Shown piece by piece: positions 49,048 through 60,149 of a DNA stretch of 64,000 nucleotides (position 1 is the stretch's first letter; each line of letters opens with the position of its first letter). The notes under the pieces were generated by a model. That model had not been told where the DNA came from. It did no database searches and worked only from the letters and a program-made list of their open reading frames with translations. This stretch comes from Iris pallida. Taxonomy: Eukaryota > Streptophyta > Magnoliopsida > Asparagales > Iridaceae. A program made the position numbers and the translations under genes. The DNA lies in the NCBI GenBank assembly GCA_029216955.1, contig JANAVB010015600.1:33473734-33537733 (forward strand). Reading direction: 5' to 3'.

Positions 49048-49060
49048 AAGGTGGGTAGAG
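49048..49060 (+). other. Element F polypurine tract
   Basis: AAGGTGGGTAGAG lies directly before the 3' LTR. A conserved GAGGACGGAATTC stretch precedes it, as also seen (GAGGACGAAATT) before the tracts of elements I and A. Confidence 0.87.
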
Positions 49061-49061
49061 T

Positions 49062-51663
49062 TGGCACCCCCGTTTTCCGTTCTACGTATTTCCAGTATAC
49101 GTATGCGGAATCCTGGCATGTATTTTTATTTTCCTGCCTAGCTAGCTAATTTTAGTTTAATCTTGATTAGGTTCATCATAGCATGTAATGGTTTAACTTG
49201 GTTTATTTTGGGTTGGCTTGGTTTATTCTTTGGTTCATCATGTTAAACCCACCACCATCCTCTTTTATAACCCACCTAACTTTTCTCTCTCCTCCACTTT
49301 CTCATTAACTCTTCTTCCTTCTCCATTAAACCCACCACCAACCAAGAACACCCCTTAGGCAAGTGCAACATGCTTCCATAAGAGAGCCCATTTTTATTGT
49401 TCTATTAGCTTCTCCTCATGTTTCTAAGACACATTAGAACTTGTCATTTTCCATTTTGAGGCTTTAATTTTTGTAGATCTAAAAATTAATTATTTTCAGA
49501 TTTTGGTGGTTTTGATCTATCAAACTTCTTTGTTTTCAAGTTTTGATGGTTCCATGTTGTAGAGAATTTTATTCTACCCAATTTTGACCTTTGAAAAGTT
49601 GGATTTGGACTTGTTTTGACCAAGTTATGGACTTTTGAAGCTTTGGGTTCAACCATGGAGTTCTTGCTGTTTTGGAGAAGACAGTGAGCAGTGCGCGAGC
49701 TTTTTAGCTAGCGCCACTGAGCTGCGCACGCTCTTTAGCGCAGCTCAGTCTGACTCATACGCTGCCTTTTGGAAGCGTATGTCTTGCATACGCTGACTTG
49801 GGTGACAAGGAGTCGTATGGACCTCATATGCTGACCTGAGTGTATGCTGACTGAGCGTATACTGACTGAGCGTATGCTGACTGAGCGTATGTTGACTGAG
49901 CGTATGCTGACCTGAGCGTATGCTGACTGAGCGTATGCTGCCTGAGCGTATGCTGCCTGAGCGTATGCTGCCTTAGCGTATGCTGACTGAGCATATGCTG
50001 ACTGAGCGTATGCTGACTGAGCGTATACTGACCTGAGCGTATGCTGACCTGAGCGTATGCTGACCTGAGCGTATGTTGACTTGAGCGTAGCCTGACTTGA
50101 GCGTAGCCTGATGTTTAGGCGCAACTGGACCTGACCCTACTTGCCTTGCATGATTAGTGACCCGCCGTGGTGCACTCTTGACAAGTAATTTAACTTGATA
50201 ATTCTTGATGGTGGTCCGTTGTGACGCACCATTGCCTTGATAAGTAATCTTGATAAGCAACCCGACATGATAACCGTGATACGCTGTTGCGACGGCTAAC
50301 CTGACATGCTAAATGAATTTTTGACACCGTGGGTGATTGTAATGAATATGCTTGTATAAGCAACCAGTCTTGTCTCGCATCATGTCTAGGACATGTATCC
50401 CTGGTTACCACGGTCAGGAATTCATACCGAATCTGATTAGGTTAATGACTAGATTGATCAAGTAGAGCATATAGAGAGGTATTCCGGCTACAAGCAATCC
50501 CGTTATCTGGGCGCCTTCCTTGATAGACTTGTAGCCTACCGACGAGTAGGGCACATTTCCAGCTCACTGCTATATGGGGCACTACATGAAACGATTACTA
50601 TGCACACTGTCATGTGTTGCATCCAAGTCACCTAACAAGGCATGATGACTCTAAGCTTGAACCTTGCGTCTGGATAACCTGGATAGTCTGCAGGGCTTGT
50701 GGCCGTAGGCGTACCTCATTGCATCTTGCTAGTAACTAAGCTTGTGATAACCCTAGTTAGTTAAGTATCAAGCCGTACTCTTTGCTTGGCCGTGAATGAT
50801 GGATGGAGTCCTACCTTGTTTAGTCTTGCCTAGATCCAGTGCATGGATATCTCCGCACATGCTTGTCTATGCTTTACGTTATCGATAATTGGTTCGAGGC
50901 TAAGTTCTGTTCAGGTGAAGGGTTACAACCCCGGTCCTTGTTTGGTTTACGGGTTGTAACTTGGGTACCGGAATAGTCCTCTAGTTATCTTATCGTTTAT
51001 CATCCTGTTTTCTTTAACTCATACCTTATGTTATTTCACCTATGATCTATGTGCTGACATGCTGGTTTTAGTTCTTAAGTGAAGCCTCCTTTGTGGCACT
51101 TGCTCTTTCTGGGGTCTGACCCAGCTGGTTCTGTATGGCCAGATTTCGGAGCAGCTACCGAGGATCTCCCAACCTTCCTGCCAGATGGTGAACACTAGAA
51201 GGAATCCCGGCAACGAGTGGGTTTTTATTTTGCTCTCCCACTCCCTTGTAAAAATATTCTTTTGAGGCATTTAGCCACCGAGAAAGTGTTAGCTCGTTTG
51301 CAACTTTACTTACTGTCTGCCTACGGGCTGTAGTATGATTGACAAATCCTAGGGTTGATCATGTATGACTTAAACTCTTGCTAGTCTTCGTATTTTGTAT
51401 GACTAGCTTCATGATCATCTGAATATGTAATGTATGGGACGCCTTACTTTGTATGTCTGATGATCTACCATCTTGTTATATCTACTTGTTGCTTGAGATT
51501 GAGACACTAGGCTTGTTATTGACCCTAAGAGACTGATGGCTTGTAGTAAACCCTCATGCATCTAGACAGCCGTGACCGTATTGCGATGTGAGATTCACTT
51601 CAATGTACGTAGCTGGCTGTGTCTGTCCTCCGCTCTCCAGTATTCTGGTTCTGGGGCGTGATA
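49062..51663 (+). repeat. Element F 3' LTR
   Basis: The LTR is 2,602 bp. It starts TGGCACCCCCG (5' LTR: TGTCACCCGCG) and ends GGGGCGTGATA, with the terminal CA changed to TA. It carries the TATA site at 49264-49270, the minisatellite at 49830-50105 and the stem-loop at 50921-50960. It matches the 5' LTR closely but is about 110 bp longer. Confidence 0.9.
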
Positions 51664-53165
51664 CGGTCCTATCGTCCAAGGCTTGGCATAGCCTTGGCTT
51701 GCCCCATGAGTTAAGTTGTGTCGCACGGCTTATGATATAAGTCTAGGCACCCAAATGACTTGGTCGTTCAGAAGTCGAACGCATGCGCGGCACGTTTCCG
51801 CTATGCGAGGCTCGACGCAGCCTTTGCTCATCGAGTCATTGTGCGTTTAAGTCAGGCAAGTTATGTTAGGCTATCGGAAGTCAATTTGAGGCACGATGCA
51901 CGGACTTAGTGTTTAGGGCATGAACCACGGTTGTTTGAATGAGTTTTGGAGAAAGGACTATTGAATAGGCATTGAGTTGAATAAAATGATATGGTAACAT
52001 GGAAAGAATGCTCACGATCGTAGGTCGTCGAGGGGTCTCAAATGATAGAAAGAATGCTCGCTACCGTGGGTCGTCGAGGGGTCTCAAATGATAGAAGGTT
52101 TGATATTGGTTTTGAAAGAGATGGTAACATTGGAAGAGGAATGACTGTGTGAGACGTCAGTTTGTGTCGAGTCTTGCATGGTCATTGGACAACTTGTCGA
52201 CAAGGGTGAGTTTCCTCGGATCGACAACCTGGGGCCCAAGGACCGATCCGGCCTAGGGAGAAACACGGTATAGCCGTAGCTGGACGAACCGCTCGGGTTA
52301 TTCGTGAACTTTCTTCGGGGCCAGCTACTTGCATTGAAAGGGCCACTGAATAACAAGACTATAGTCCAGGATAGCTTGTCATGCTAGTGGCTAATTCATA
52401 TAGATGGGTCGGCACGGGCGGCAATCTGTGGGTATGCCTTTGGATTGAGTCGAGTATTGATTTCACTATATCAAGGAGTCGAGTTGAATGTGTGTGTATA
52501 GTTTAAACACAATGTTGGGCCTAAGATTTGGTCGTAACGTAGGCGACGTGCTTCGGCACGGGATACGGCGTCGGGTCTTAAGTTGTTGGTATATAAGTTG
52601 CATAAGTTGGTTTGAGTTGTCTTGAGTTTAAGTCAGAAAATGCCGCAAGGCAAAGTTGGTCGAGTGACACTTAGTTCACAAGTTGGATGGGTCAGTTGAT
52701 GATTTAGTTGCGAAGGGCCACGAGGCGGCGATATGATTGAGTATCATTGAGTTGTGAGGCACGGCCTCAAGAAGGACTTACAGCACGGTCATACGGGAAT
52801 GGAGTCTTATCGCGTAGTTGCGTCTCTGATTTTGGCCGTAAGGCAAACACGACTTGATAGGTTAACATTGTTGGCACGAGAAGGGTCTAGAGGCAAAGTA
52901 TGAGTTAACATCGTTGTTGTAAGCACGGGATGGCCTAAAGACACAAAATAGGCAAGGCGTCTATCCTAAAACCGATCCTAAGGCAAGAGTAGAAAGACAA
53001 TCATAAAGGAGACTGTATTGCATAAAGTAAATCTAACGTGTTGGTTTTGTATGAGTGGGCGAGGAGCTCATTCCACCAGTATAGTTGAGTACTAACACCC
53101 ACATAGTTTACATGTGCAGACACAGGTAGAAGCTCGTAGCGCGGAGCTCGCTTGGATGCGTCGAG

Positions 53166-56100
53166 TGTCACGACCCGCACCCTCTTTTCGGACACGAGCT
53201 CGTGAGCAAGCCAGCTACATATCGAGCGGACTCCAGCACGACTCGAGCACGTATAAGCTGTCAAGGTCATGGGTATCGTGTCTAATCTAAACTGTATCTC
53301 AATCCACAAAAATCAAATAAAACAAGAATTAACAATTATGGGTCATGGTCTGCAGCCCATTAGCATATTGTTCGATTAGACTCCAAGAATGATATGAGTC
53401 TATAAATAAGCAGAGTATATCATGGTACTGAATATAAAGTACCAGAGGATAATATAGAAATATCATAATCAAATACCTGTATCATGCATCGCAATCCTCT
53501 ACCATCCCGCTCTGCTAACTAACTCCATATAATTGCTAACCTGAAGAGATCATCAGGTCCTCAGAGGACTAGCAAGATACATAAAACATGCCTATCTAAC
53601 AGTTTAATCATGTAATAATATATACAGGGTATAAACAGGAACTAGACAGAAAACTGACATGTGGCTACTGACAGGTAACTATGAACATGGACACGGGATC
53701 AAGTATGCATAAATGAACTGCTGGTAATTCAATGGAATACCAACCCTCGCCCCGAATGTGGACTCGCAGGTCAGTTTCAAGACAAGTCACCCTCGCCCCG
53801 TATGTGGACTCGCAGGTGCAAAGGACAACCCTCGTCCCGTGTGTGGACTCACAGGTTGTGGGAAAGGCAAGGAATAGCAGTTCACTCACACAGACTTACA
53901 GACACGACTCAATCAAGACACAGGTGAAGACACGACACGACCCAATCACGATACACGAGAGAACCAATCCAATATAAACTAACAAGGCTAACCATGTACA
54001 AGGACTATAGCTATACTAGCATGTACGATATACAAATCACAAGTAATAACCAACTAGCAAAACTATACAATAATAGAAATATGCATGTAAATAAACTGTA
54101 GAGGGAGGCAAGGTATACTTGCCTGGGGGTTGCACGAAGAACCAACAATGTAACTCCAATCAATAAGTCAGAAAGTCCAAGTCATCACAACTGTCTCCGA
54201 AAGCTGAAATAAACATTACCAATGTTCTCAGAATAATCCAATTAGCTAGAATTGCCTGTCCTTAAGTCCAATTCTGGATACAGGGGCAAAACGGTAATTT
54301 CGGGCAAAACGATGTCCGTCGTTGGACCCACTTTGCACCGAAAAGCGTGCCAGAGTCAAAGGTCTCTAAAGTCGTCAAACTACATGTCTACGGATCCGGT
54401 TTTTCGATACGAAGCCAACCGTATTTCCAAAGCTGGATTTCGGCGGGCCGTGCACAAAATTGCCCGTTGAATCGGACCGTAGGGCCCGCAAAACGGCAAT
54501 TTTATCAACTATCTCAGAATCGGACCAAACTTGGCATACAGGACCAGAAAAATGATATGGTCCTGATGGCGTATGTTTTGTCTCGATCTGACGAGCATGC
54601 ACAAAGTAATTGAAAAATTTGCACAGAGGCCGATACGGTGAATTTCGACGGATACGCATCAAATTCGTCGCGCACACGCGACCAATTTGAATTCCGTCAA
54701 AGCTCACACGTCCACAAAGCCGATACGCAGCTTTCCATGCTTTCGGTTCGTGACCAAATCGCCAGGATTGGCGGGACACACGTGGTATCAGAGAATTTTA
54801 TTGATTTTAAAACAGGTTTTCGGTCAACTTCGGGATTCGATTTCTCGACACGTAGTCGATGATTTCCAAATCCACAAAAAAAGTTGTGAAGCCCTATATA
54901 TTTTCTAAACATGTGTTCAAGTGGAATTTATAAACGGTCACTGGATCGATCGGAATCGATCCTCGAATACGGGTGATTGGACTGTCCTACGCTCTGTTTT
55001 CGAACGGGTTTTTGATCGACTTCGTGTCAATTTCCAAATCAATTATAGTTCGATTTAAATCTAACCTAATACATGAATATGAAGGGGTATAGGTTAGCTA
55101 TATACCGAAAGAAACGGCTCGTCGAATGATTGCTCGTGCGCGAAGAATTCTCGCGCCGAAGTTGTTCATCCGCTGTACGCTGCTGTTGTCGTCTTCCCCG
55201 CGCGCGCTGCTGTGGCGGCTTGGCCGGCCGACTACGGCGCTCGCGCGACGCGCACGGCCGTGTGGAAGCCGCCCAGGGTGGCCGGGGGTCGGCGTTAGGG
55301 TCGAGGAAGCTGGGCTAGGGTTTTCGGACTGCGCTCTCCTCTGCTTCGATATATAAACATAAGCGCTCGGTTTGGTTTCAATACGAGAGGGTCGGGTTCC
55401 CTGCTGGCCCAGACTGCTGTGGCTTGGGGTGGGTTTCTCCTCTACTGTGGGCCGGGCTGCTTGCCTTAGCTGCTGAGTTTGGCCCACTGTTGGGCTGGGC
55501 TGAGACTTCTCACTGTTGGGCTGGGATTTCGGTTGGCTGGCCTAGGTTGCCAGTTATATATTAGTGCCAAGAATGTAATATACCTACTAATTCCGTGTTT
55601 GCACTAGAAGCTGTACTACATATCGACAATTTTCTACTCATGTCAAGCTTGCCACTCACATGGTTTAGCATATGCAGCAATTTTGGCTCATGTTCGATGT
55701 TGCCACACGATGGGTTGTTTATTTTCTTGAGCATAAGATATATTCTAATCGACGCATGAAGGAATTGAATCATCAAAAACCAAGTTACCAACTAAACATC
55801 AGCAATTATCTATATTTTCTTCCCATAATTTAGGTTTCCTGTACTGTTTCCATAAGCATGTTCAATTTAATATTTCAAGGCATGTGTTTTCCATGACTTA
55901 ATCATGGGGAGTGCAATTTTATCAAAAGGTTAGTTAAACCAGGTTGACAGGTCTAATACTGCCCAGCCACTAAATTATATCTACCAATGCACACATATAC
56001 TTATATATATATACGTATACTTATATATAAATACCTATATATATACATATATCTATATATATATATACACACACACTTATACATGTATTTTTATCTATAC

Positions 56101-56946
56101 ATACACACACACACTTATATAATATAAATATATATACGTACACATACACACATATATATAATCTATATTTTTATATATACATACACATACACATATTTAA
56201 TGTTATATTTATTTATACACATATTTCTTTTGATAAATAATAAAATGATAATAACTAATAGTAATAAGTAATTTATATCTAATAACCACAATAATAATAT
56301 TAACATTGTATAACCTCAATAAAATAATAATAACAATAATAACGAAATTCAATAAACCAATAATGGCGTATATACCATCATGCACAGTCTAATAATCCCA
56401 AAAATGTATAAGGACCTATTTTATACAATTATCATTGAATATCAACTAATAATGATATTTATAATATTTAAATACGAATACTTAGAAATATCCATTAGAT
56501 CACTAAAATGGAATATGACACACTCATACCAAAATGCATCAACACGAATGTCATTGGACGTACCGCATGACTACATGAGCTTGGGCTCAGTTTGGGTCCA
56601 GTTCAGACTAGCTGAGTACAACCGGGTCTTCTGCAAGTCAATAATTTAATTAATAAATAATTAAACATCTAGAAAGGTTAAGTCACAACTTGGCCTGGTT
56701 TTCCTAGTTAGGACTCACTTATGGCTGGGTCTCCCTTGGCACGGCTAATACACTAGTCAAGGCACGCCGCTGCACTACTCGGGCCATAATTCTTAGTCGT
56801 CTGGTACTTCAAAACTCAACTATGGCTAAAACCATCTACCATATTAATTAACTAAATAATTATTTATAAAAACAAATTTTAAAATCTCCATTTAAATCAA
56901 AATAAATAATAAAAATATTTCAAAAATTTCGGGAAGGGAGGCTACA
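53166..56946 (-). repeat. Element D LTR
   Basis: The LTR is 3,781 bp, minus-strand start TGTAGCCTCC, end GGTCGTGACA. Near 53742-53870 three ~35-50-bp units contain CCCTCGCCCCG.ATGTGGACTCGCAGG. A diverged unit of the family A tandem repeat lies at 54290-54480. A GC-rich stretch lies at 55120-55330 and AT/AC-rich microsatellites at about 55985-56215. There is no convincing coding sequence. Confidence 0.8.
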
Positions 56947-57512
56947 AATCTACCTACCTTAAAAATAATTTCGTATCGAAATTCTAGTTCATAACTATTC
57001 CTTAAAATTTAAAGCCTACTATTACCTTAATCTCCTCAAATTTAATTTCTCAAAATATTTTATAACCTCGAATACTTGAGTACTTCTACCCACCTTTGGT
57101 CATACGACTCCCTCAAGGGTATGTCACTAAAAACTTTATAACCTTCCATCAAGTTGCTAGTCATTATCCCTAGATATCTAAGACATATGACATCTATATC
57201 ACCACATATCTATCAAACAACCAAATATTCAAAATCAAAAAATATTCTAATATAACTTAAGAATCTCTGATGAATTCTAGACCGCACGATCATTCGTCAC
57301 CCCGAAATAGGAAGGAACGAGAGTCAATGGTACGAAAAGCAAGGAAGTATAATCGAGAGCAAATTTGGAGTTTTCAAGGACATAGAGAATTTCTAGAAGA
57401 ATTTTTAATGCAGAGTGGATTGAGATTTCTAAGGTTTAGTCATATGCGCAGGCTCGTACCAGTACAGTTACGTAACCGGTACGATATGCTCTGACCTGCA
57501 TGGGCCACCACA
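56947..57512 (-). other. Element D interior with primer-binding site at its edge
   Basis: The polypurine tract AAGGTAGGTAGATT (minus strand) abuts the LTR at 56947. The 566-bp interior is non-coding. The primer-binding site occupies 57493-57510 with only CA between it and the flanking duplication. Near the site, CAGGCTCGTACCAGTAC resembles the matching part of the family A interior (CAGGCTCATAGTAGTAC). Confidence 0.78.
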
Positions 57513-57939
57513 TTGAGGCACAGAGTTCCTTGGTGATTCGAAGCACGCGGTCGCATGGAGTAAAGACTTATAAGGGACATAATGTATGGACGTCGCCTTC
57601 CGAAGCATCCGCTGGCTCGAGACATGTATTGAGAGATAAGAGAGAGCTGGGTGACTTATAATGTGAGATGAGTGAGCTTGAGAGACTTATAATCTTGGCC
57701 TTGCGCCCCAATGTAACCGTTGTTTCAATATCAATAAAGAGCTTCTTTGAATAACTTGTGTTTTGTTCTAATTTTTGCTGCTATTATTCAATGACTCTGC
57801 ATGGGACTTTTGTGCGACGACCCCGACGCAGTCGCTGAAATCGGTCGTTATGGAACCCGCCTTGTACGAGCGCAATCTAGGCTCGTACGGCATCACACCT
57901 TAGCGAGAACGATCGCTCCTACGGGAGCGGGGCGTGACA

Positions 57940-59130
57940 TGCTGTTGCTGCTGGACTGGTGCTGGTCCTCTAACTGAAGGACTAGAAAAAGCTGATGATT
58001 AACTTCCCCTGTTCGGGCAGTTCCCAACCCTGTGGTCCGGGGCACCACAAACCAAGCACAGATCCTGTGCTCTGCGACACTCTGATACCACACGCCCCGA
58101 CTTCCCGCAGTGTGAACATCCCACTGCGGAAGACTGCTTCTGCTTCTGCTGCTGAGGGTGCGTCGGGGTTGAATGCTGAACCGACGTCACCGAGGCCGTC
58201 CGCCTCGGAGCTCCAATGGTCAAAGCCCTGGCCGTCGGGGCTGGTACTGAAGACTGATTCATCTGACCGTAGGATCGCTTCCGACCTTCGGTCCTATCCA
58301 TAATCCTCTGGGAGGTATACTCATGCCTCCGGGCTGCTCTCAATACTGTATCAAAAGTTTGATGCTCAAACTGCTCAACTTCCAATAAGATCTCCAGGTG
58401 AAGTCCCTGCTGGAACCGATGGGCTCTATCGAACTCGGTCGCCACCAAGGTGGGAGCAAATCGACTAAGCCTGGAAAACTTGACCGTATATCCGTCGACC
58501 GTCCTACCTATTTGCTTCAAATTGGTGAACCTCGTCTGTAGATCGTATCGAGATACAGCATCAAAATACTTGGCCTGGAATCTCTCTCTGAATACTGCCC
58601 AGGCAATGGGTGCCACTAATCCAACGACCTACACCGTCCACCAGCTACAGCCAAGATCCAATAACTACAGGCGCACCACGGCCACCTTCTCGGCTTCTGG
58701 AGTCCTGGCTGCTTCTAGAATCACCTCTGTGTCCTCAAGCCAAGCATCAGCAGCGATCGCATCTTCACTGCCATCGAAGAAGGGAGGGTTCAAGCGCTTG
58801 AAGCTGTTGGTCGTGTTGTTCCCCTGATAACCTCTTTTGGTCAAGGCATCTGCCACCGCCTGGTGTAAGGCATCTCCTCGACGATCCTAGAAAGCTAATA
58901 ATGACCTGATGAGACCCACCAAAGTGCCATCATTGGATTCTGCAGGCTGGACGGGCTGAACTGGTGGTTCTCCTCCAGTAGGCACGACTCTGGAGGCTAC
59001 TCCTGAATGCTGGGCTTGATCTCCAGGTTGCTGCTGGTCCACAGGAGGAGCTCCGCCTTGCCGATCAGTAGGACCAGGAATAATATCGCTGAAGAAGACG
59101 ACATAGGAAACAATAAGGAAGGATCAGAAC
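57940..59130 (-). pseudogene. gag: Element G gag, N-terminal and capsid piece
   Basis: On the minus strand the frame begins near 59130 and runs through a Pro/Gln-rich start (QQQPGDQAQHSG), LNPPFFDGSEDAIAADAWLE, then AWAVFRERFQAKYFDAVSRY and YTVKFSRLSRFAPTLVATEF, to two zinc knuckles. The first knuckle (CSHCGKSGRVVSEC) has Arg in place of the zinc-binding His; the second (CLVCGAPDHRVGNC) is intact. A Gln-to-TAG stop at about 58662 and nearby changes interrupt it. The left edge is the junction with element E; the rest is at 36140-36323. Confidence 0.85.
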
Positions 59131-59255
59131 AAATCAACGATATAAACATGTGATCAGGACAAGAATCCAGGAATTTAGAAGATACGAGCAGAGATCAAGG
59201 GCGAGTACTGATTGAGATATCTATTCGGTAAATTCTCACATATCTTGATTTATAA

Positions 59256-59273
59256 GACCTGCATGGGCCACCA
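59256..59273 (-). other. Element G primer-binding site
   Basis: The minus strand reads TGGTGGCCCATGCAGGTC, nine bases after the 5' LTR end (TATAAC on the plus strand at 59283). It is identical to the sites of F and H. Confidence 0.7.
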
Positions 59274-59282
59274 CTTAAAGCA

Positions 59283-59524
59283 TATAACGCCCCAGAACCA
59301 GAATACTGGAGAGCGAGGGCGTACATAGCCAGCTACGTATATTAAAGTGTAACCCACCTCACTATACGATCACGGCTGTCTAGATACATGAGTGTTTAAC
59401 TACAATCCATCAGTCACTTATGGTCATGAACAAGCCTATTGTCTCAATCTTAAGCAAGCAATAATAGTCATAAGATGTCAGAGCACCAAATATACAATAG
59501 TAAGGCATCCCATATATTATATAT
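59283..59524 (-). repeat. Element G 5' LTR remnant
   Basis: About 240 bp match 29584-29825 of the 3' LTR, ending in an AT-rich stretch (CATATATTATATATTATAATG) where element H's LTR starts in the opposite direction. The rest of this LTR, if still present, would lie beyond H, outside the window. Confidence 0.82.
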
Positions 59525-60149
59525 TATAATGTCTATGGTTTATATTACGTATCTCGGTATACGTGTACGTATTTTGACCCGTATTGCATGTCTTTCTGCT
59601 TAATTTATTTTGGCATTTCATTGATTGGTTTATCTTGGTTCGGTTCGGTTTGTTTGGCTCGTTTCGATTTTGTTGAGAACCCATCCCACCTACCACCACC
59701 ACTTTCATTTATATCCTACCAAACATTTCTCTCTCCTCAATAACTCTTCTTCTTTCCAACCATTACTTCTCCACCAACCTGAGAGAGAGAGAGAGAGAGG
59801 CTTAGGCAAGTGCATCTTGCTTCATGGAGGAAATTTATTTTTATTGTTCCATTGTCTTCCTCATGTGTTTCTAACCCACTTTAGTACTTAGCATTTTTCA
59901 TTTCTGTGGTTAATTTCTTGTAGATCTAGTTTTGTGGTATTTTCGGTTTCCATGAATTTTGATCTATCAAACTTGCATATTTTTGCTAGTTGATGGTTCC
60001 ATGTTGTAGAGAATTCCATTTTACCCAAATTTGACCTACGGGAGTCTGGATTTGGGTTCCTATTGTTGCTTGGTGGAGCATGGAGGCCATGGTATTTTCT
60101 ATGGACATGTTCTCTATGGGAGCCATTAATTATACTTTTGGCCGCATAC

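Larger units (their letters stand above)
41564..51663 (+). mobile_element. Element F: nearly complete Ty3/gypsy chromodomain retrotransposon
   Basis: This 10.1-kb element is structurally complete: 5' LTR, primer-binding site, gag with zinc knuckles, protease, RT, RNase H, integrase, chromodomain-like tail, polypurine tract and 3' LTR. It is flanked by CGGTC (41559-41563 and 51664-51668). Domain order and motifs fit the Tekay/Del chromovirus lineage. Coding breaks are few: three frameshifts in gag, one near the protease, TAG at 46223, a frameshift near 47720 and TGA at 47839. Some of these may be sequencing errors, because the 5' LTR has many single-base deletions relative to the 3' LTR. Confidence 0.92.
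53166..57512 (-). mobile_element. Element D: family A relative lacking a 5' LTR
   Basis: D lies in element E LTR2 between TCGAG (53161-53165) and TTGAG (57513-57517), a probable 5-bp duplication with one later change. On the minus strand it begins TG followed at once by the primer-binding site TGGTGGCCCATGCAGGTC. A 0.57-kb non-coding interior, a polypurine tract and one 3.78-kb LTR ending GGTCGTGACA follow. No 5' LTR exists. The LTR shares blocks with family A, for example 54240-54480 with 6480-6640. Confidence 0.8.
36324..57939 (+). mobile_element. Element E: coding-less LTR retrotransposon, interrupted by F and D
   Basis: E has LTR1 (36324-38678), an initiator-Met-type primer-binding site (38682-38693), a non-coding interior (38679-41137) and LTR2 in three pieces (41138-41563, 51669-53165, 57518-57939). 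LTR1 is 2,355 bp and the reassembled LTR2 about 2,345 bp, both starting TGTAGTGCCCC and ending GCGTGACA. This agreement supports the nested model. E sits in element G's gag. Flanks are GCGGC (left) and TGCTG (right), so no clean 5-bp duplication remains. It is another LARD-like element, with no gag or pol. Confidence 0.85.
41138..57939 (+). repeat. Element E LTR2 (3' LTR) in three pieces
   Basis: The pieces 41138-41563, 51669-53165 and 57518-57939 are collinear with LTR1. F lies between the first two (duplication CGGTC) and D between the last two (TCGAG/TTGAG). Sequence agreement with LTR1 is high, so E is not very old despite its broken look. Confidence 0.85.
29584..59524 (-). mobile_element. 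Element G: Ty3/gypsy chromodomain retrotransposon, interrupted by E
   Basis: On the minus strand, G reads: 5' LTR remnant (59524-59283), primer-binding site (59273-59256), gag (about 59130-57940 and 36323 to about 36140), protease, RT, RNase H, integrase, chromodomain (to 32798), polypurine tract and 3' LTR (32635-29584). Gag is split by element E (36324-57939). Only about 240 bp of the 5' LTR remain before element H begins at 59525 in the opposite direction. Its sequence is close to F and H. All reading frames are damaged, so it is inactive. Confidence 0.87.

Noticed and set aside
49735..50124. Repeat protein with YAQ(S/A)A units on the minus strand
   Set aside because: It is an antisense translation of the GAGCGTATGCTGACC minisatellite in element F's LTR.
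55098..55487. Possible host exon in the GC-rich part of element D's LTR
   Set aside because: It lies inside a defined LTR, the frames on both strands are compositional, and no conserved domain or splice structure is visible.
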